From positions 1 to 64,000 of the forward strand of contig JAFKFN010000014.1 of assembly GCA_017308255.1 (NCBI GenBank): a stretch of 64,000 bases of DNA, read 5' to 3'. The DNA comes from Altererythrobacter sp. (GTDB taxonomy: Bacteria; Pseudomonadota; Alphaproteobacteria; Sphingomonadales; Sphingomonadaceae). The notes under the pieces were generated by a model. The model was not told the DNA's origin. It searched no databases and worked only from the letters and a program-made list of their open reading frames with translations. Positions 28,232 to 35,795 of this stretch are shown in pieces (position 1 is the first letter of the stretch; the number at the start of each line of letters is the position of its first letter). The translations under genes were made by a program, and so were the position numbers.

Positions 28232-29086
28232 ATGCAAACCGTCAACCGGCTCGACGAGCTGCACCCCGCTGTGGACAGCTTGCGGCAGCGGGGCGACGTG
28301 GCCCTGGTGCCGACGATGGGCGCCCTGCACCCGGGCCATCTGACGCTGGTGCGCGAGGCCAAGGCGCGCGCGGGCGCGGTAGTGGTGTCGATCTTCGTCA
28401 ACCCCACGCAATTCGGCCCGAACGAGGATCTGGCCGCCTATCCGCGCCAGCTTGCCGAGGATACGCGCCTGCTCGAAGCCGAAGGGGTGGACCTCCTGTG
28501 GGCGCCATCGGTGGAGGAAGTCTATCCCGAAGGGTTCGCCACGCATATTTCCGTTGCCGGCCTGAGTGAAACCCTGTGCGGCGCTTTCCGCCCCGGCCAT
28601 TTCGACGGCGTGGCCACGGTGGTGGCCAAGCTGTTCAACCATGTGCGGCCTGATCTGGCGGTGTTCGGCGAGAAGGATTGGCAGCAACTCGCCGTGATTC
28701 GCCGCATGGCCCGCGATCTCGACCTCACGCACCCGCGCACGGCCCGCATCCTCGGCGTGCCGACCGTGCGGGAGCTTGACGGTCTCGCGATGAGCAGCCG
28801 CAACCGCTATCTTTCATCGCAGGATCGCGCCCGCGCCGGTGCCCTGCCCCGCCTGATGCGCGAAGCCATCGCGGCGATCGTCTCCGGCGAAGCGGTGGCA
28901 AGCACGCTGGCAACCTTGCGCTCCGCCCTGCTGGAAGCCGGCTTCGAAAGCGTCGATTATGCCGAGCTGGCCGATGCGCGAAGCCTGCGCCCGCTCACGG
29001 CGGCGGCCGATGCGCCCGCGCGCCTGTTCGTCGCCGCGCGGATCGGCGGCACGCGGCTGATCGACAATATGCCGCTTGCGGATTGA
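28232..29086 (+). CDS. panC: Pantothenate synthetase
   Basis: Enzyme of 284 residues joining pantoate and beta-alanine with ATP to make pantothenate. Family motifs are VPTMGALHPGHLTLVREAK (HPGH nucleotide-binding signature at 33-36), SIFVNPTQFGPNEDL, FGEKDWQQLAVI and the KMSKS-like region MSSRNRYL. A GGAGG lies upstream of the ATG. It is convergent with the lipoprotein gene that follows, 4 nt away. Confidence 0.97.
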   Translation: MQTVNRLDELHPAVDSLRQRGDVALVPTMGALHPGHLTLVREAKARAGAVVVSIFVNPTQFGPNEDLAAYPRQLAEDTRLLEAEGVDLLWAPSVEEVYPEGFATHISVAGLSETLCGAFRPGHFDGVATVVAKLFNHVRPDLAVFGEKDWQQLAVIRRMARDLDLTHPRTARILGVPTVRELDGLAMSSRNRYLSSQDRARAGALPRLMREAIAAIVSGEAVASTLATLRSALLEAGFESVDYAELADARSLRPLTAAADAPARLFVAARIGGTRLIDNMPLAD

Positions 29087-29090
29087 ACCG

Positions 29091-29660
29091 TCAGGCAGGC
29101 TGGAGCGAAGCCGATTCGATGTGCCAGTGCAACTGCGCCTCGGTGGCGCCCGGCACGTCGTTGACTCGCCGCAGGACGTATTGGCCGGTGAAGTGCTGGC
29201 GCGTCCCATCTTTCAACACCGCGTTCACCTCCACCGGAACGGTCGCGTAGATCGAACCTGCCGCTCCTTCGGATTGGACGGGGCCCGAAACCCTGACTTC
29301 GCTGCGGCGGGTAGAAGCGAAACCCTCGCGGAAGGCGGCGTAGCTTTGCCCACTGGCCTCCCCCTCCCGGGCCCACAGGCGATAGGCCCGGGCGAACTCA
29401 CCGGCGTCGATCGCCGCGTAATAGGCGCGGATGGCCTCCTCGGGCGATCCGGCACGGATGGGCGCCGTGGCTGGCGGCGGCGCGGACTCGTCGGCGGGGG
29501 CAGGCGTCGACGTCGCCTGCGTTTCCAAAGCTACGTCGCCGGTATCGGCGGATTGCGAGGCAGCCGGTTGCCCCGCCTGTTCCGCGCCTCCGCATGCGCC
29601 GATGGCCACGGCCAGGGCCAGCGGGATCGCCACGCGGGCGCGATGGAGGATTGCATTCAT
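29091..29660 (-). CDS. Hypothetical lipoprotein
   Basis: Protein of 189 residues with a lipobox (ALAVAIGAC), an Ala/Pro/Ser-rich linker and a C-terminal domain of about 110 residues resembling the NTF2-like/DUF4878-type fold (EEAIRAYYAAIDAGEFARAY...). The start at 29660 is preceded by GGAAG at a good distance. It is the last chromosomal gene before the island; its upstream region runs into the left island end at 29725. Confidence 0.78.
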   Translation of the reverse strand: MNAILHRARVAIPLALAVAIGACGGAEQAGQPAASQSADTGDVALETQATSTPAPADESAPPPATAPIRAGSPEEAIRAYYAAIDAGEFARAYRLWAREGEASGQSYAAFREGFASTRRSEVRVSGPVQSEGAAGSIYATVPVEVNAVLKDGTRQHFTGQYVLRRVNDVPGATEAQLHWHIESASLQPA

Positions 29661-29724
29661 GGTTCTTCCCTTCCGCAGAACAGCGCATCCGCGTGCGGCA
29701 AGTTCCGGAAAAAGGGGGAATTGC

Positions 29725-29741
29725 TGGAGCGGTAGCGGGAA
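29725..29741. other. Left attachment site (displaced tRNA-Gly 3' end)
   Basis: TGGAGCGGTAGCGGGAA equals 46681-46698 (TGGAGCGGGTAGCGGGAA) except for one missing G. In the usual model the incoming element restored the tRNA at the right end, and this displaced fragment drifted because it is no longer under selection. Confidence 0.75.
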
Positions 29742-29779
29742 CCACACTCTATCCGTAAATGGGCCAAACCTCGAACGAT

Positions 29780-29853
29780 CTACCCCCGATTCTACCCCCA
29801 TTCCTCCCGGTTAACGGTATTCAGCGGAAATATCACGAGGACATCCTACCCCC
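29780..29853. promoter_or_regulatory. Left cluster of CTACCCCC motifs (likely integrase arm sites)
   Basis: CTACCCCC occurs at 29780-29787, 29792-29799 and 29846-29853, just inside the left end. The same core TACCCCC recurs four times just inside the right end. Repeated short motifs at both ends are expected for arm-type binding of tyrosine integrases. Confidence 0.6.
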
Positions 29854-29879
29854 AGTCCGTTATGGCTGATTCGCCGCTC

Positions 29880-30254
29880 CTAGTCCCACTGGCTCGGTCG
29901 AAACGCGCTAACGATCTCGCCGAGGCTCTCGATATTCCCAGGGTCTGGCATCCACTCGAACGCCAGCTTGCACTGAATCAGGCGCGTCATCGAGGGATTA
30001 CTGGAGACGAGGTTTACCGCCCACTGCCAAGGATTCGCCGGGTCGGGCGACGGCGAGTAGATTCCACTTTCCCATGCGGCATCGCTAAGTTCCTGCATCA
30101 TCGCTCGCCGCTCATCGTCGTCCAGTTCGATCAGGAGTTCAGCGATCCTGCTCTCCAGCAATTCGAGGTAGTGGCCATGCTTCCTCTTGGATGCTCCCGG
30201 CTGCTCGATGCCGCTAGGTCCCTTCGCCGGGATCGAACAGCAGGCGACATTCAT
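29880..30254 (-). CDS. Hypothetical protein
   Basis: Island gene of unknown function, about 124 residues. The C-terminal 100 residues read as a helical soluble protein (YLELLESRIAELLIELDDDE, then WQWAVNLVSSNPSMTRLIQC). The start is uncertain: ATG at 30254 would overlap the preceding gene by 41 nt in another frame, with GAGG close upstream; later alternatives include TTG or the ATG pair in RAMMQEL. No domain recognised. Confidence 0.5.
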   Translation of the reverse strand: MNVACCSIPAKGPSGIEQPGASKRKHGHYLELLESRIAELLIELDDDERRAMMQELSDAAWESGIYSPSPDPANPWQWAVNLVSSNPSMTRLIQCKLAFEWMPDPGNIESLGEIVSAFRPSQWD

Positions 30255-30432
30255 CGACCTCGCCATTCTCGAAGCCATACCAACTGATCCAAATCTTGAG
30301 ATTGCGTCCAGTCCAGTATCGGCAGACGATGAAGGTGCGCTCGTTGTGGCTGAGCGTTCCCCGCTCGATAGCGTAGCTTTCGCCCGGCTCGACAACCTTC
30401 TCATAGACCAGCATCCGGTAGCCGGACACCAT
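30214..30432 (-). CDS. Hypothetical small protein
   Basis: Frame of 72 residues (MVSGYRMLVYEKVVEPGESY ... DECRLLFDPGEGT) with protein-like composition and no recognised domain. The same frame stays open upstream for more than 40 codons without an ATG or GTG (reading KLAGIRATDCLRDGDRLDTR). It may therefore be the surviving 3' part of a longer gene whose start was lost, possibly when the neighbouring IS inserted. Function unknown. Confidence 0.45.
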   Translation of the reverse strand: MVSGYRMLVYEKVVEPGESYAIERGTLSHNERTFIVCRYWTGRNLKIWISWYGFENGEVDECRLLFDPGEGT

Positions 30433-30682
30433 GAGCAGAAATCGAGTGTCAAGGCGATCCCCGTCGCGTAAGCAATCCGTTGCCCGTATCCCCGCCAGCT
30501 TCCGGTTTGCGGTTCGTGACTTCGGGGAACGGGCGGCTCGGTTCGTCCGGCTGAATCGTCGTGGCCTGATGTCAAAATCGGCGGCCCGCAGCGGATGCCC
30601 CGATGACCGGCGCTCGGCGGGTTTGTGGCGCTCCCACCGTGGTCAAGGTATGCGGCGCGCGAGTTTGAGGGACTTTCATTTG

Positions 30683-30713
30683 GGGCCTATATACATACGT
30701 AACCCAATTAGGA
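30683..30713. repeat. Terminal inverted repeat, left end of the IS
   Basis: GGGCCTATATACATACGTAA followed by CCCAATTAGGA. It aligns without gaps to the reverse complement of 33176-33206 at 21 of 31 positions. The zinc-ribbon gene stops two bases away. Confidence 0.8.
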
Positions 30714-30714
30714 A

Positions 30715-30897
30715 TTAAGGCAGCTCGCCTCGCTTTATCAGGCGATGCATTGGAATGACCGAACCATTCCACGAGTCTAGCCGCCGCTCGCACACGTCGC
30801 AGTCAGCGTAGTCCTTATCCCGCATGCTGACCTTCGTGTATGTTCGCTCGTAAATCGAGCCGCAGTGGGGGCACGTCATCTCATCGGGCAGCTGCAT
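30715..30897 (-). CDS. Small zinc-ribbon protein, IS passenger
   Basis: Protein of 60 residues with two CxxC pairs (MTCPHCGSIYE and ADCDVCERRLDSWNGS) that would bind one zinc ion. Similar small zinc ribbons occur in phages and mobile elements, with no fixed function. It starts 10 nt after the DinD-fusion stop codon and ends against the left inverted repeat, so it appears to belong to the IS. Confidence 0.7.
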   Translation of the reverse strand: MQLPDEMTCPHCGSIYERTYTKVSMRDKDYADCDVCERRLDSWNGSVIPMHRLIKRGELP

Positions 30898-30907
30898 CGC
30901 ACCTCTC

Positions 30908-32233
30908 CTAGTTCTTGAAATACTCGCGGACGAAATCGAGGCCCTTACGGGTGATCTTGAACCCGCCTTGAATGTCCCGCGCGTAGCCCCGATAGATGAA
31001 ATTGGTTTTCGTGTTCTTGTGCGATTTGAGATTGCGCACGATCTGCGAAAATTTGGAGTCCTTGCGGCTCGCGTTGGTCGCCGCGTGCTCCTCTGAGAGA
31101 TGCACGTAGTTGGGCATTTCGGCGATCATCTCGGCGGTGCTGATCTCGCCGTCCGGTCGAACAGACATGATCAGCAAAGCATACTTCCAGAGGTCTGCGC
31201 GCAGGTCGATTTCAACGGGCGCTGAGGCCTTCGGCTCGCTTAGCGGCTGCTCAATGCGCTGCTGAGGCTCGATGGCCCTCATTCGCTGCTGCTTACGTTC
31301 CTGCCTCGCGATCTTCTTCACGTCCTCAGCCACCGGCAAATCTTCCGGCATGATTCCGCTGAGTTCACGCATGGTCTGGCGGACTTTCAGTCCCACTTCG
31401 TAGTGGGCATCGCAGGCGCGTTCCTTGCCGACGATGTTCTTGCTGCGCAGCTTTTCCTCTGTCTGGGTGATGCGGAAAAGGTTCGCGGCAAGCTCCGTGC
31501 TGCCCATGTGATCGAGGATATTGGCACCGGATGGCAGCCGCTTGTATTGCTGGATTTCAGCTTTGCCTCGACCACCATAGAGGCCTTGGTATCCCTTGTT
31601 GTTGAACTTGCCAAAGTCCGCGCCAGAGACGACGCCGGACGCTCGTGCGGCGCTCATCAGGCGCTTGTTCTCCGCTACCACCTGATTGCGGAGGTAGAGC
31701 CTTTTCTGATTTTCAGAGAGAGTGTCGAAGTCGACGCCATGTTCGTCGGCCAGTTCCTGGCGGCGGGTTTGGATGGCAAAGTAGTTCTGTGCAAAGCTGA
31801 TCTGCCGCTTTCGCGGATCGCCGTTCTGCGCGACCAGATAGCAAGCGTATCGGTCGAGATGGATATTATCGACCTCCCGCCTACCGCCCTTGCCGATCTC
31901 GATCATGTCGGTGACGTCAACGAAATGATCGTCAGGATCGAGCCTCATGGCTCGGCAGGCGGTCTTGGCCTTTTCGACAGCCGTGAGGAAATTGCGATAG
32001 TCCGCATAGCCGAGCAGCTTGGCTAAATCCCTAGCTGTCCAAAATTCGTTTCCCTCATCAGTCTTCCGAGCCGCATCCTCGAACGCCCTCAGGAGCGTAT
32101 CAATCGTTTCCTCGGACAGGTCGGCTGCCGCTATGGCCGTCACCTCGTCCGGATTGGTCTGCGCGATGCGCTGCATGGCCTCATCGAAATCAAAGTCGAA
32201 GGCGACGGGCTCATCCTTGGGGGTCCGGTTCAT
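30908..32233 (-). CDS. dinD: DinD-like protein fused to a C-terminal winged-helix domain
   Basis: Protein of 441 residues. Residues about 62-330 match DNA-damage-inducible protein D: FWTARDLAKLLGYADYRNF, DRYACYLVAQNGDPRKRQIS, YFAIQTRRQELADEHGVDF, and ILDHMGSTELAANLFRITQT. E. coli DinD (about 274 residues) is SOS-induced and inhibits RecA-mediated strand exchange. Here an added N-terminal 60 residues and a C-terminal domain of about 95 (LWKYALLIMSVRPDGEISTA ... GGFKITRKGLDFVREYF) extend it. The tail resembles winged-helix domains at the ends of restriction-type proteins. Its ATG overlaps the transposase stop (ATGA), so it is translationally coupled to the transposase. Confidence 0.85.
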   Translation of the reverse strand: MNRTPKDEPVAFDFDFDEAMQRIAQTNPDEVTAIAAADLSEETIDTLLRAFEDAARKTDEGNEFWTARDLAKLLGYADYRNFLTAVEKAKTACRAMRLDPDDHFVDVTDMIEIGKGGRREVDNIHLDRYACYLVAQNGDPRKRQISFAQNYFAIQTRRQELADEHGVDFDTLSENQKRLYLRNQVVAENKRLMSAARASGVVSGADFGKFNNKGYQGLYGGRGKAEIQQYKRLPSGANILDHMGSTELAANLFRITQTEEKLRSKNIVGKERACDAHYEVGLKVRQTMRELSGIMPEDLPVAEDVKKIARQERKQQRMRAIEPQQRIEQPLSEPKASAPVEIDLRADLWKYALLIMSVRPDGEISTAEMIAEMPNYVHLSEEHAATNASRKDSKFSQIVRNLKSHKNTKTNFIYRGYARDIQGGFKITRKGLDFVREYFKN

Positions 32234-33156
32234 GCGATCAGTTCCTTGTAGGTCAGGCGACCGGGGGCTTGATCAAGCAGAGCGTTCACCCGGTCCCCCT
32301 CGCCAATTCCGCGGAGATTGAAGCGCCACGTCATTTCGCCGAGATAGCGGCTCAGATGCTTCGGTGAGAGGTAGTGGTGAGTGCCGACGATCTGGCGCTT
32401 GAACAGCGCCCACCCGCTCGCAATGCCGTTGGTGTAGAACTTGCGGACATACTCGCCCGCCGAGTGGTTGACGGTGTGATGGATGAAGTTGCGAGCTAAG
32501 CCCTGAAACGACGAATGCTCATCGGCCAGAATAAGCGAACCCCGCTCAACGTTGGCGCGAACCGCGCCCTGAATGTTGCGGGCGCTGAGATTGCGCGCGG
32601 TGCCAGTGCGAAGCTCCCCGTCGCGCTCTAGCATTCCCAGAACCACGGTCTCGCCAGCGCCACCCTGTTTCTCACCGGTGCGCTGCCAAGCGTGCTTGTT
32701 CTTTTTCTTGCCGCCGATGAACGTTTCGTCGGCTTCAATGGACTCTTGGAGCGGCCGATTGAAGGACTTGGTCTGCGCGGCGTAGCGCAGGCGGTGCAGC
32801 ATGAACCACGCGGTTTTCTGAGTGACGCCAATGTCCTTGGCGAGCTGAGTGCTGGCGATGCCCTTCTTGTGTGACGTGATCAGCCAGACGGCCATCATCC
32901 ACTGGCGAAGGCCGATCTTGCTGTCCACAAAGATCGTGCCGACCTTGATCGAGAACCGCTTGCGGCAGTCACCGCACTTGTGAGTGCGCTGGTCGGAGAA
33001 ATGATAGATTTTCGAGTTGCCGCAGGTTGGACAGAAGGCCCCGTGCTTCCACCGAATCGCGGTGAAATGATCTATCGCGGACTGTTCGTCGGGGAGCGCC
33101 GACATCATCTGGATGAGGGTTTCGAAGTGCTGCTTCTTAGGGGCGATCTTGTCCAT
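32230..33156 (-). CDS. IS1595-family transposase
   Basis: Transposase of 308 residues. The N-terminal zinc finger (FCPTCGNSKIYHF ... HKCGDCRKRF) and helix-turn-helix (ASTQLAKDIGVTQKTAWFML) are followed by the ISXO2-like catalytic domain, with the first two acidic residues in ADETFIGG and LADEHSSF. In most relatives the third catalytic residue is Glu in a TNxxExxxSxLKR motif; here the segment is TNGIASGWALFKRQ, with Ala at that place. Subgroups of IS1595 vary here (Asn, His or Glu), so activity is uncertain. It is the first gene of the IS. Confidence 0.9.
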   Translation of the reverse strand: MDKIAPKKQHFETLIQMMSALPDEQSAIDHFTAIRWKHGAFCPTCGNSKIYHFSDQRTHKCGDCRKRFSIKVGTIFVDSKIGLRQWMMAVWLITSHKKGIASTQLAKDIGVTQKTAWFMLHRLRYAAQTKSFNRPLQESIEADETFIGGKKKNKHAWQRTGEKQGGAGETVVLGMLERDGELRTGTARNLSARNIQGAVRANVERGSLILADEHSSFQGLARNFIHHTVNHSAGEYVRKFYTNGIASGWALFKRQIVGTHHYLSPKHLSRYLGEMTWRFNLRGIGEGDRVNALLDQAPGRLTYKELIA

Positions 33157-33175
33157 GCGCCCTTATCACATTCAA

Positions 33176-33206
33176 ATCAAATTGGGTCAATCACGTATAT
33201 AAACCC
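33176..33206. repeat. Terminal inverted repeat, right end of the IS
   Basis: On the minus strand it reads GGGTTTATATACGTGATTGA followed by CCCAATTTGAT, matching the left end. It also supplies the last codons and stop of the interrupted gene at 33177-33446. Confidence 0.8.
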
Positions 33207-33446
33207 TTTCGTTTCCAGTTGCGTCAGCTTCTCCCGCGCCTCCTGGCGGCGATCTTCGGTGGTTACGGAATCGGCGATCATAGCGCGCAGGTCGTCCGCA
33301 AGTTCTACCGGTTTACGAGGCTGCCCCATCATGATTCTGCGGGAAACCCAAAAGACCAGTATCCACGCCGGACTGATTCTCGCGTTCACCTCATCGAGGC
33401 TCGACCGCAGGACTAGGAAGAAGATAGCAAACAGGAAGCAACTCAC
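33177..33446 (-). pseudogene. Small membrane protein, 3' end replaced by IS insertion
   Basis: Frame of 89 codons with GTG start at 33446 overlapping the upstream stop (GTGA). One or two hydrophobic segments (CFLFAIFFLVLR and AWILVFWVSRRIMM) precede a charged tail (DRRQEAREKLTQLETK). The last eight or so residues and the stop come from the IS inverted repeat. Removing the IS and one target copy rejoins the frame to VPQTRAPHTLTTVGAPQTRR and a stop at 30572-30574, which may be the original C-terminus. Function unknown. Confidence 0.6.
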
Positions 33447-33583
33447 GCTCGCAATCCAGGTCGCGGAACAGGGGCGTAGGGGGCCTTGTTCCACCAGTAT
33501 CGCGCCACCAACGGAGGGATGAGTCCCACAACCCAAGTGGCGACGATCCCCGTTAGAATCTCTCCGGCGGTAAACACTGTCAC
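33443..33583 (-). CDS. Small membrane protein
   Basis: Protein of 46 residues with one membrane helix (EILTGIVATWVVGLIPPLVA) and a short proline/arginine tail. Both ends overlap neighbours by 4 nt (GTGA upstream and downstream), so it belongs to a tightly coupled set. A longer start upstream would overlap the previous gene heavily. No known family. Confidence 0.6.
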   Translation of the reverse strand: MTVFTAGEILTGIVATWVVGLIPPLVARYWWNKAPYAPVPRPGLRA

Positions 33584-33942
33584 CCCCACACACTCTTGCA
33601 TACCACGCCGGTGCATATTTCCATCGCGCCAGGTGAAAGCGAGAGAAACCAAATGATCGCGGCTATCGGCCCAAGGAGTGCCACTAGCTGAGTGTTACTC
33701 CTGAGCAGCATCGTCGCCACAAAAGCCGCGACAAAACCGCCGATTGCTGCGGGGATCAGCCAGATGAGCTCGCCGTCGCGCCAGAACGTCGAGATCAGTG
33801 ACAGCACGCCAAACCCGAAGAAGACATACCAGCCGTTCGAGCCGACCCACGCGCCGCGCTTCCAGCCTTTGCCGTCGGCCATTTCGGGATAGGTGATACC
33901 CATCCACAGCAGCCCGGCGACGGTAATGCCTATGCCGATCAT
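33580..33942 (-). CDS. Small multi-pass membrane protein
   Basis: Protein of 120 residues with about four hydrophobic segments (MIGIGITVAGLLWMGI, WYVFFGFGVLSLIS, LIPAAIGGFVAAFVATML, LVALLGPIAAIIWFLSLSP). It starts 6 nt after the lipoprotein gene stop and overlaps the next gene by 4 nt. No family recognised; possibly part of a small envelope module with the lipoprotein. Confidence 0.65.
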   Translation of the reverse strand: MIGIGITVAGLLWMGITYPEMADGKGWKRGAWVGSNGWYVFFGFGVLSLISTFWRDGELIWLIPAAIGGFVAAFVATMLLRSNTQLVALLGPIAAIIWFLSLSPGAMEICTGVVCKSVWG

Positions 33943-33948
33943 TGCCGA

Positions 33949-34749
33949 CTAACGCTTGCCGGTCACTTGGGAAGGGCAGGCGGCGTTACCGACGTTGAGC
34001 ACCGAGCCATCGGCATACTGGCACATTTTTTTGCCAGCATCCCACCATTGAGTGCGAAGCCGATAGGTTGTGTAGCCGGGCGGGGGCAGATTGGCGCGTA
34101 TCTGCGCTCCCTCCGGCCCGCAGCCCGCTCCGCCGCCAACGAGAGCGCAGGTGAGAAGGCCCAAGCCTTGCCCGAGATTCTGACTGGCCTGCTGCTGTTG
34201 AACGGTCAGTTGTTGCTGCCGCGCTGCGAGTTGCTGATGCTGCGTTTGATACAGGTCGGGAGCCGGGACGGGCGCACCCAACTGACGGAGCATCTCGATG
34301 GCTTCGGCGTTGTTCCAGCGGGCCGCCATGTTCAACCATGTCAGCGCCGGGTTGGGCTGATTCAGGTCCAGCTGAACCTTGGCGAGATTGACCATCGCCA
34401 TGGGAAAGCCCTGTTGCGCGGACTTCAAAAACCACTCGGCGGCCCGATTGAGGTCTTTGGGCGTAGAACCGAGACCGTCACGCCAGAGCAGGCCGAGATT
34501 GTGTTGCGCCGCTGGATTGCCTTGCCGGGCAGGCTCGTTCCACAGCGATGCCGCTTGGTCATACTGACCAGCATTGTAGGCTTCCACGCCCTTGTCCACC
34601 GACATTGCGCAATAGGTGGGATTGCCGTGCTTGGCGCATTGATTGGCCGCCACATTCGTCTCGAAACGGGCGATCTGCTCGGTGCTGCATCCGGCAAGTG
34701 CAAGTTGCGTCGCCAGCAGCGCTGCAATGGAGCATCGAACCCCAACCAT
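33949..34749 (-). CDS. Sel1-repeat lipoprotein
   Basis: Exported lipoprotein of 266 residues. The signal ends in a lipobox (LATQLALAGC). Residues about 50-160 form Sel1/TPR-like repeats (VEAYNAGQYDQAASLWNEPA, NPAAQHNLGLLWRDGLGSTP, FPMAMVNLAKVQLDL). A Gln-rich helix follows (QHQQLAARQQQLTVQQQQAS) and the protein ends in a cysteine-containing tail. GAGGAG lies 7 nt upstream of the ATG at 34749. Sel1 proteins usually mediate protein contacts; in the island it heads a four-gene set of envelope proteins. Confidence 0.78.
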   Translation of the reverse strand: MVGVRCSIAALLATQLALAGCSTEQIARFETNVAANQCAKHGNPTYCAMSVDKGVEAYNAGQYDQAASLWNEPARQGNPAAQHNLGLLWRDGLGSTPKDLNRAAEWFLKSAQQGFPMAMVNLAKVQLDLNQPNPALTWLNMAARWNNAEAIEMLRQLGAPVPAPDLYQTQHQQLAARQQQLTVQQQQASQNLGQGLGLLTCALVGGGAGCGPEGAQIRANLPPPGYTTYRLRTQWWDAGKKMCQYADGSVLNVGNAACPSQVTGKR

Positions 34750-34854
34750 GACCAAACTCCTCGGTGTCTAGTTTCAGCTGGGCCTATCACGAGGCAACCT
34801 AAAGAGTGTTAAACAACGGGGTGTTAGAGAACGTGGTCATAGAGCACCGACTGC

Positions 34855-35115
34855 GTGACCTACCTTCGTGTGTCACGCGCCATTCGAGACAGGACGGAAG
34901 ATCGCCAGCTAGAACCGCTCGGGCAAGCCATTCGAGCGATGCGTAAGGAGCGGGAAATCTCGCAAGAGGGGCTGGCCGACGCAGCAGGCATCGAGCGCGC
35001 ACATTATGGCAAGATCGAGCGCGGCAAGGTCAACGTGAGTTTCCTGAACCTGTTGAAGATCGCTAAGGCGCTGAACACGGACCTGTCGGAGATCATCAAG
35101 CGAGCGCGATATTGA
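34855..35115 (+). CDS. XRE-family HTH regulator
   Basis: Small DNA-binding protein of 86 residues. The helix-turn-helix reads AIRAMRKEREISQEGLADAA then IERAHYGKIERGKVNVSFLN, typical of Cro/C1 and of restriction-modification controller proteins. The start is GTG at 34855; an internal start is possible. It is divergent from the lipoprotein gene, with a 105-bp shared region holding two GTGTTA repeats. It probably controls island genes. Confidence 0.8.
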   Translation: MTYLRVSRAIRDRTEDRQLEPLGQAIRAMRKEREISQEGLADAAGIERAHYGKIERGKVNVSFLNLLKIAKALNTDLSEIIKRARY

Positions 35116-35147
35116 GGTTCGACTGACGCAACACTCTTCCAGCTACC

Positions 35148-35714
35148 TTAGGCGACAGCTGGAACACTCTCGACCGCAGCCACTGAGAGTTGCGGGGCTT
35201 CCAAGCGGACCTGCCTGGCCTTGGCAGCCAGCTGCTCTTTTCGCTCCTCCAAGGCCCGGCGGATAATTTCGGTGAGAGCGGCCTGGCGCTCCTCGGGCGT
35301 CATATCGCGGGCGCGCTTCACACGGGCATCGTCCACGCGCAGGTTTCTCTCATTGGTCAGCGCGCCGCCAACCTCCTCGGCTGCCTGCTTGAGAAGCTGG
35401 GCCATCACAACCCAATTCTTCACGGCGCGGGCTGCGTCGATGCCCTCTTGGAGCATGTTCAGCCGATAGGCCTTGTGAGCGGCGGGGATAGCGGACACGT
35501 CCTCAAGGTAGGCTTTGCGGTGCGCCTCGAATATCTCACGCCACCTCTCTCCGCCCTCGTAGTAGGGGCGCGTCGGATCGTATCGGCCAACCTGTTTGTG
35601 GGTCAGGTCAAGGCCGTGAACCGACCGGAAGTGGGTGATGATCGCCGAAGACGACTGAAAGCCTGCCAAAGCCTCGACAATCTCGCGCTTTTGAGCCTCG
35701 GTCAGGTCGGCCAT
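35148..35714 (-). CDS. DUF2280 protein, terminase-small-subunit-like
   Basis: Protein of 188 residues matching the DUF2280 pattern: MADLTEAQKREIVEALAGFQ, then VHGLDLTHKQVGRYDPTRPY, WREIFEAHRKAYLEDVSAIP and AHKAYRLNMLQEGIDAA. DUF2280 proteins are phage-associated and often sit beside large terminase genes, so a DNA-packaging recognition role has been suggested; no large terminase is present here. The ATG at 35714 aligns with family starts. In a satellite element such a protein could redirect helper-phage packaging (inference). Confidence 0.75.
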   Translation of the reverse strand: MADLTEAQKREIVEALAGFQSSSAIITHFRSVHGLDLTHKQVGRYDPTRPYYEGGERWREIFEAHRKAYLEDVSAIPAAHKAYRLNMLQEGIDAARAVKNWVVMAQLLKQAAEEVGGALTNERNLRVDDARVKRARDMTPEERQAALTEIIRRALEERKEQLAAKARQVRLEAPQLSVAAVESVPAVA

Positions 35715-35795
35715 GATCGTCGAATCGCTTCCGGTAAGGGGGCGGTTGGACAATTCTACACGCCGTGCGCGGTCATTCGAAGCGGACGTGAAAGG

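Larger units (their letters stand above)
30682..33206 (-). mobile_element. IS1595-like insertion element with passenger genes
   Basis: A 2.5-kb unit bounded by 31-bp inverted ends (30683-30713 and 33176-33206; 21 of 31 positions match, both beginning GGG and sharing TATATAC and ACCCAATT). It is flanked by TTTCATTT and TTTCGTTT, an 8-bp target duplication with one change. Duplications of 8 bp are usual for this family. All three genes run on the minus strand: transposase, DinD fusion, zinc-ribbon protein. One extra G lies at the left end (30682). Confidence 0.82.
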
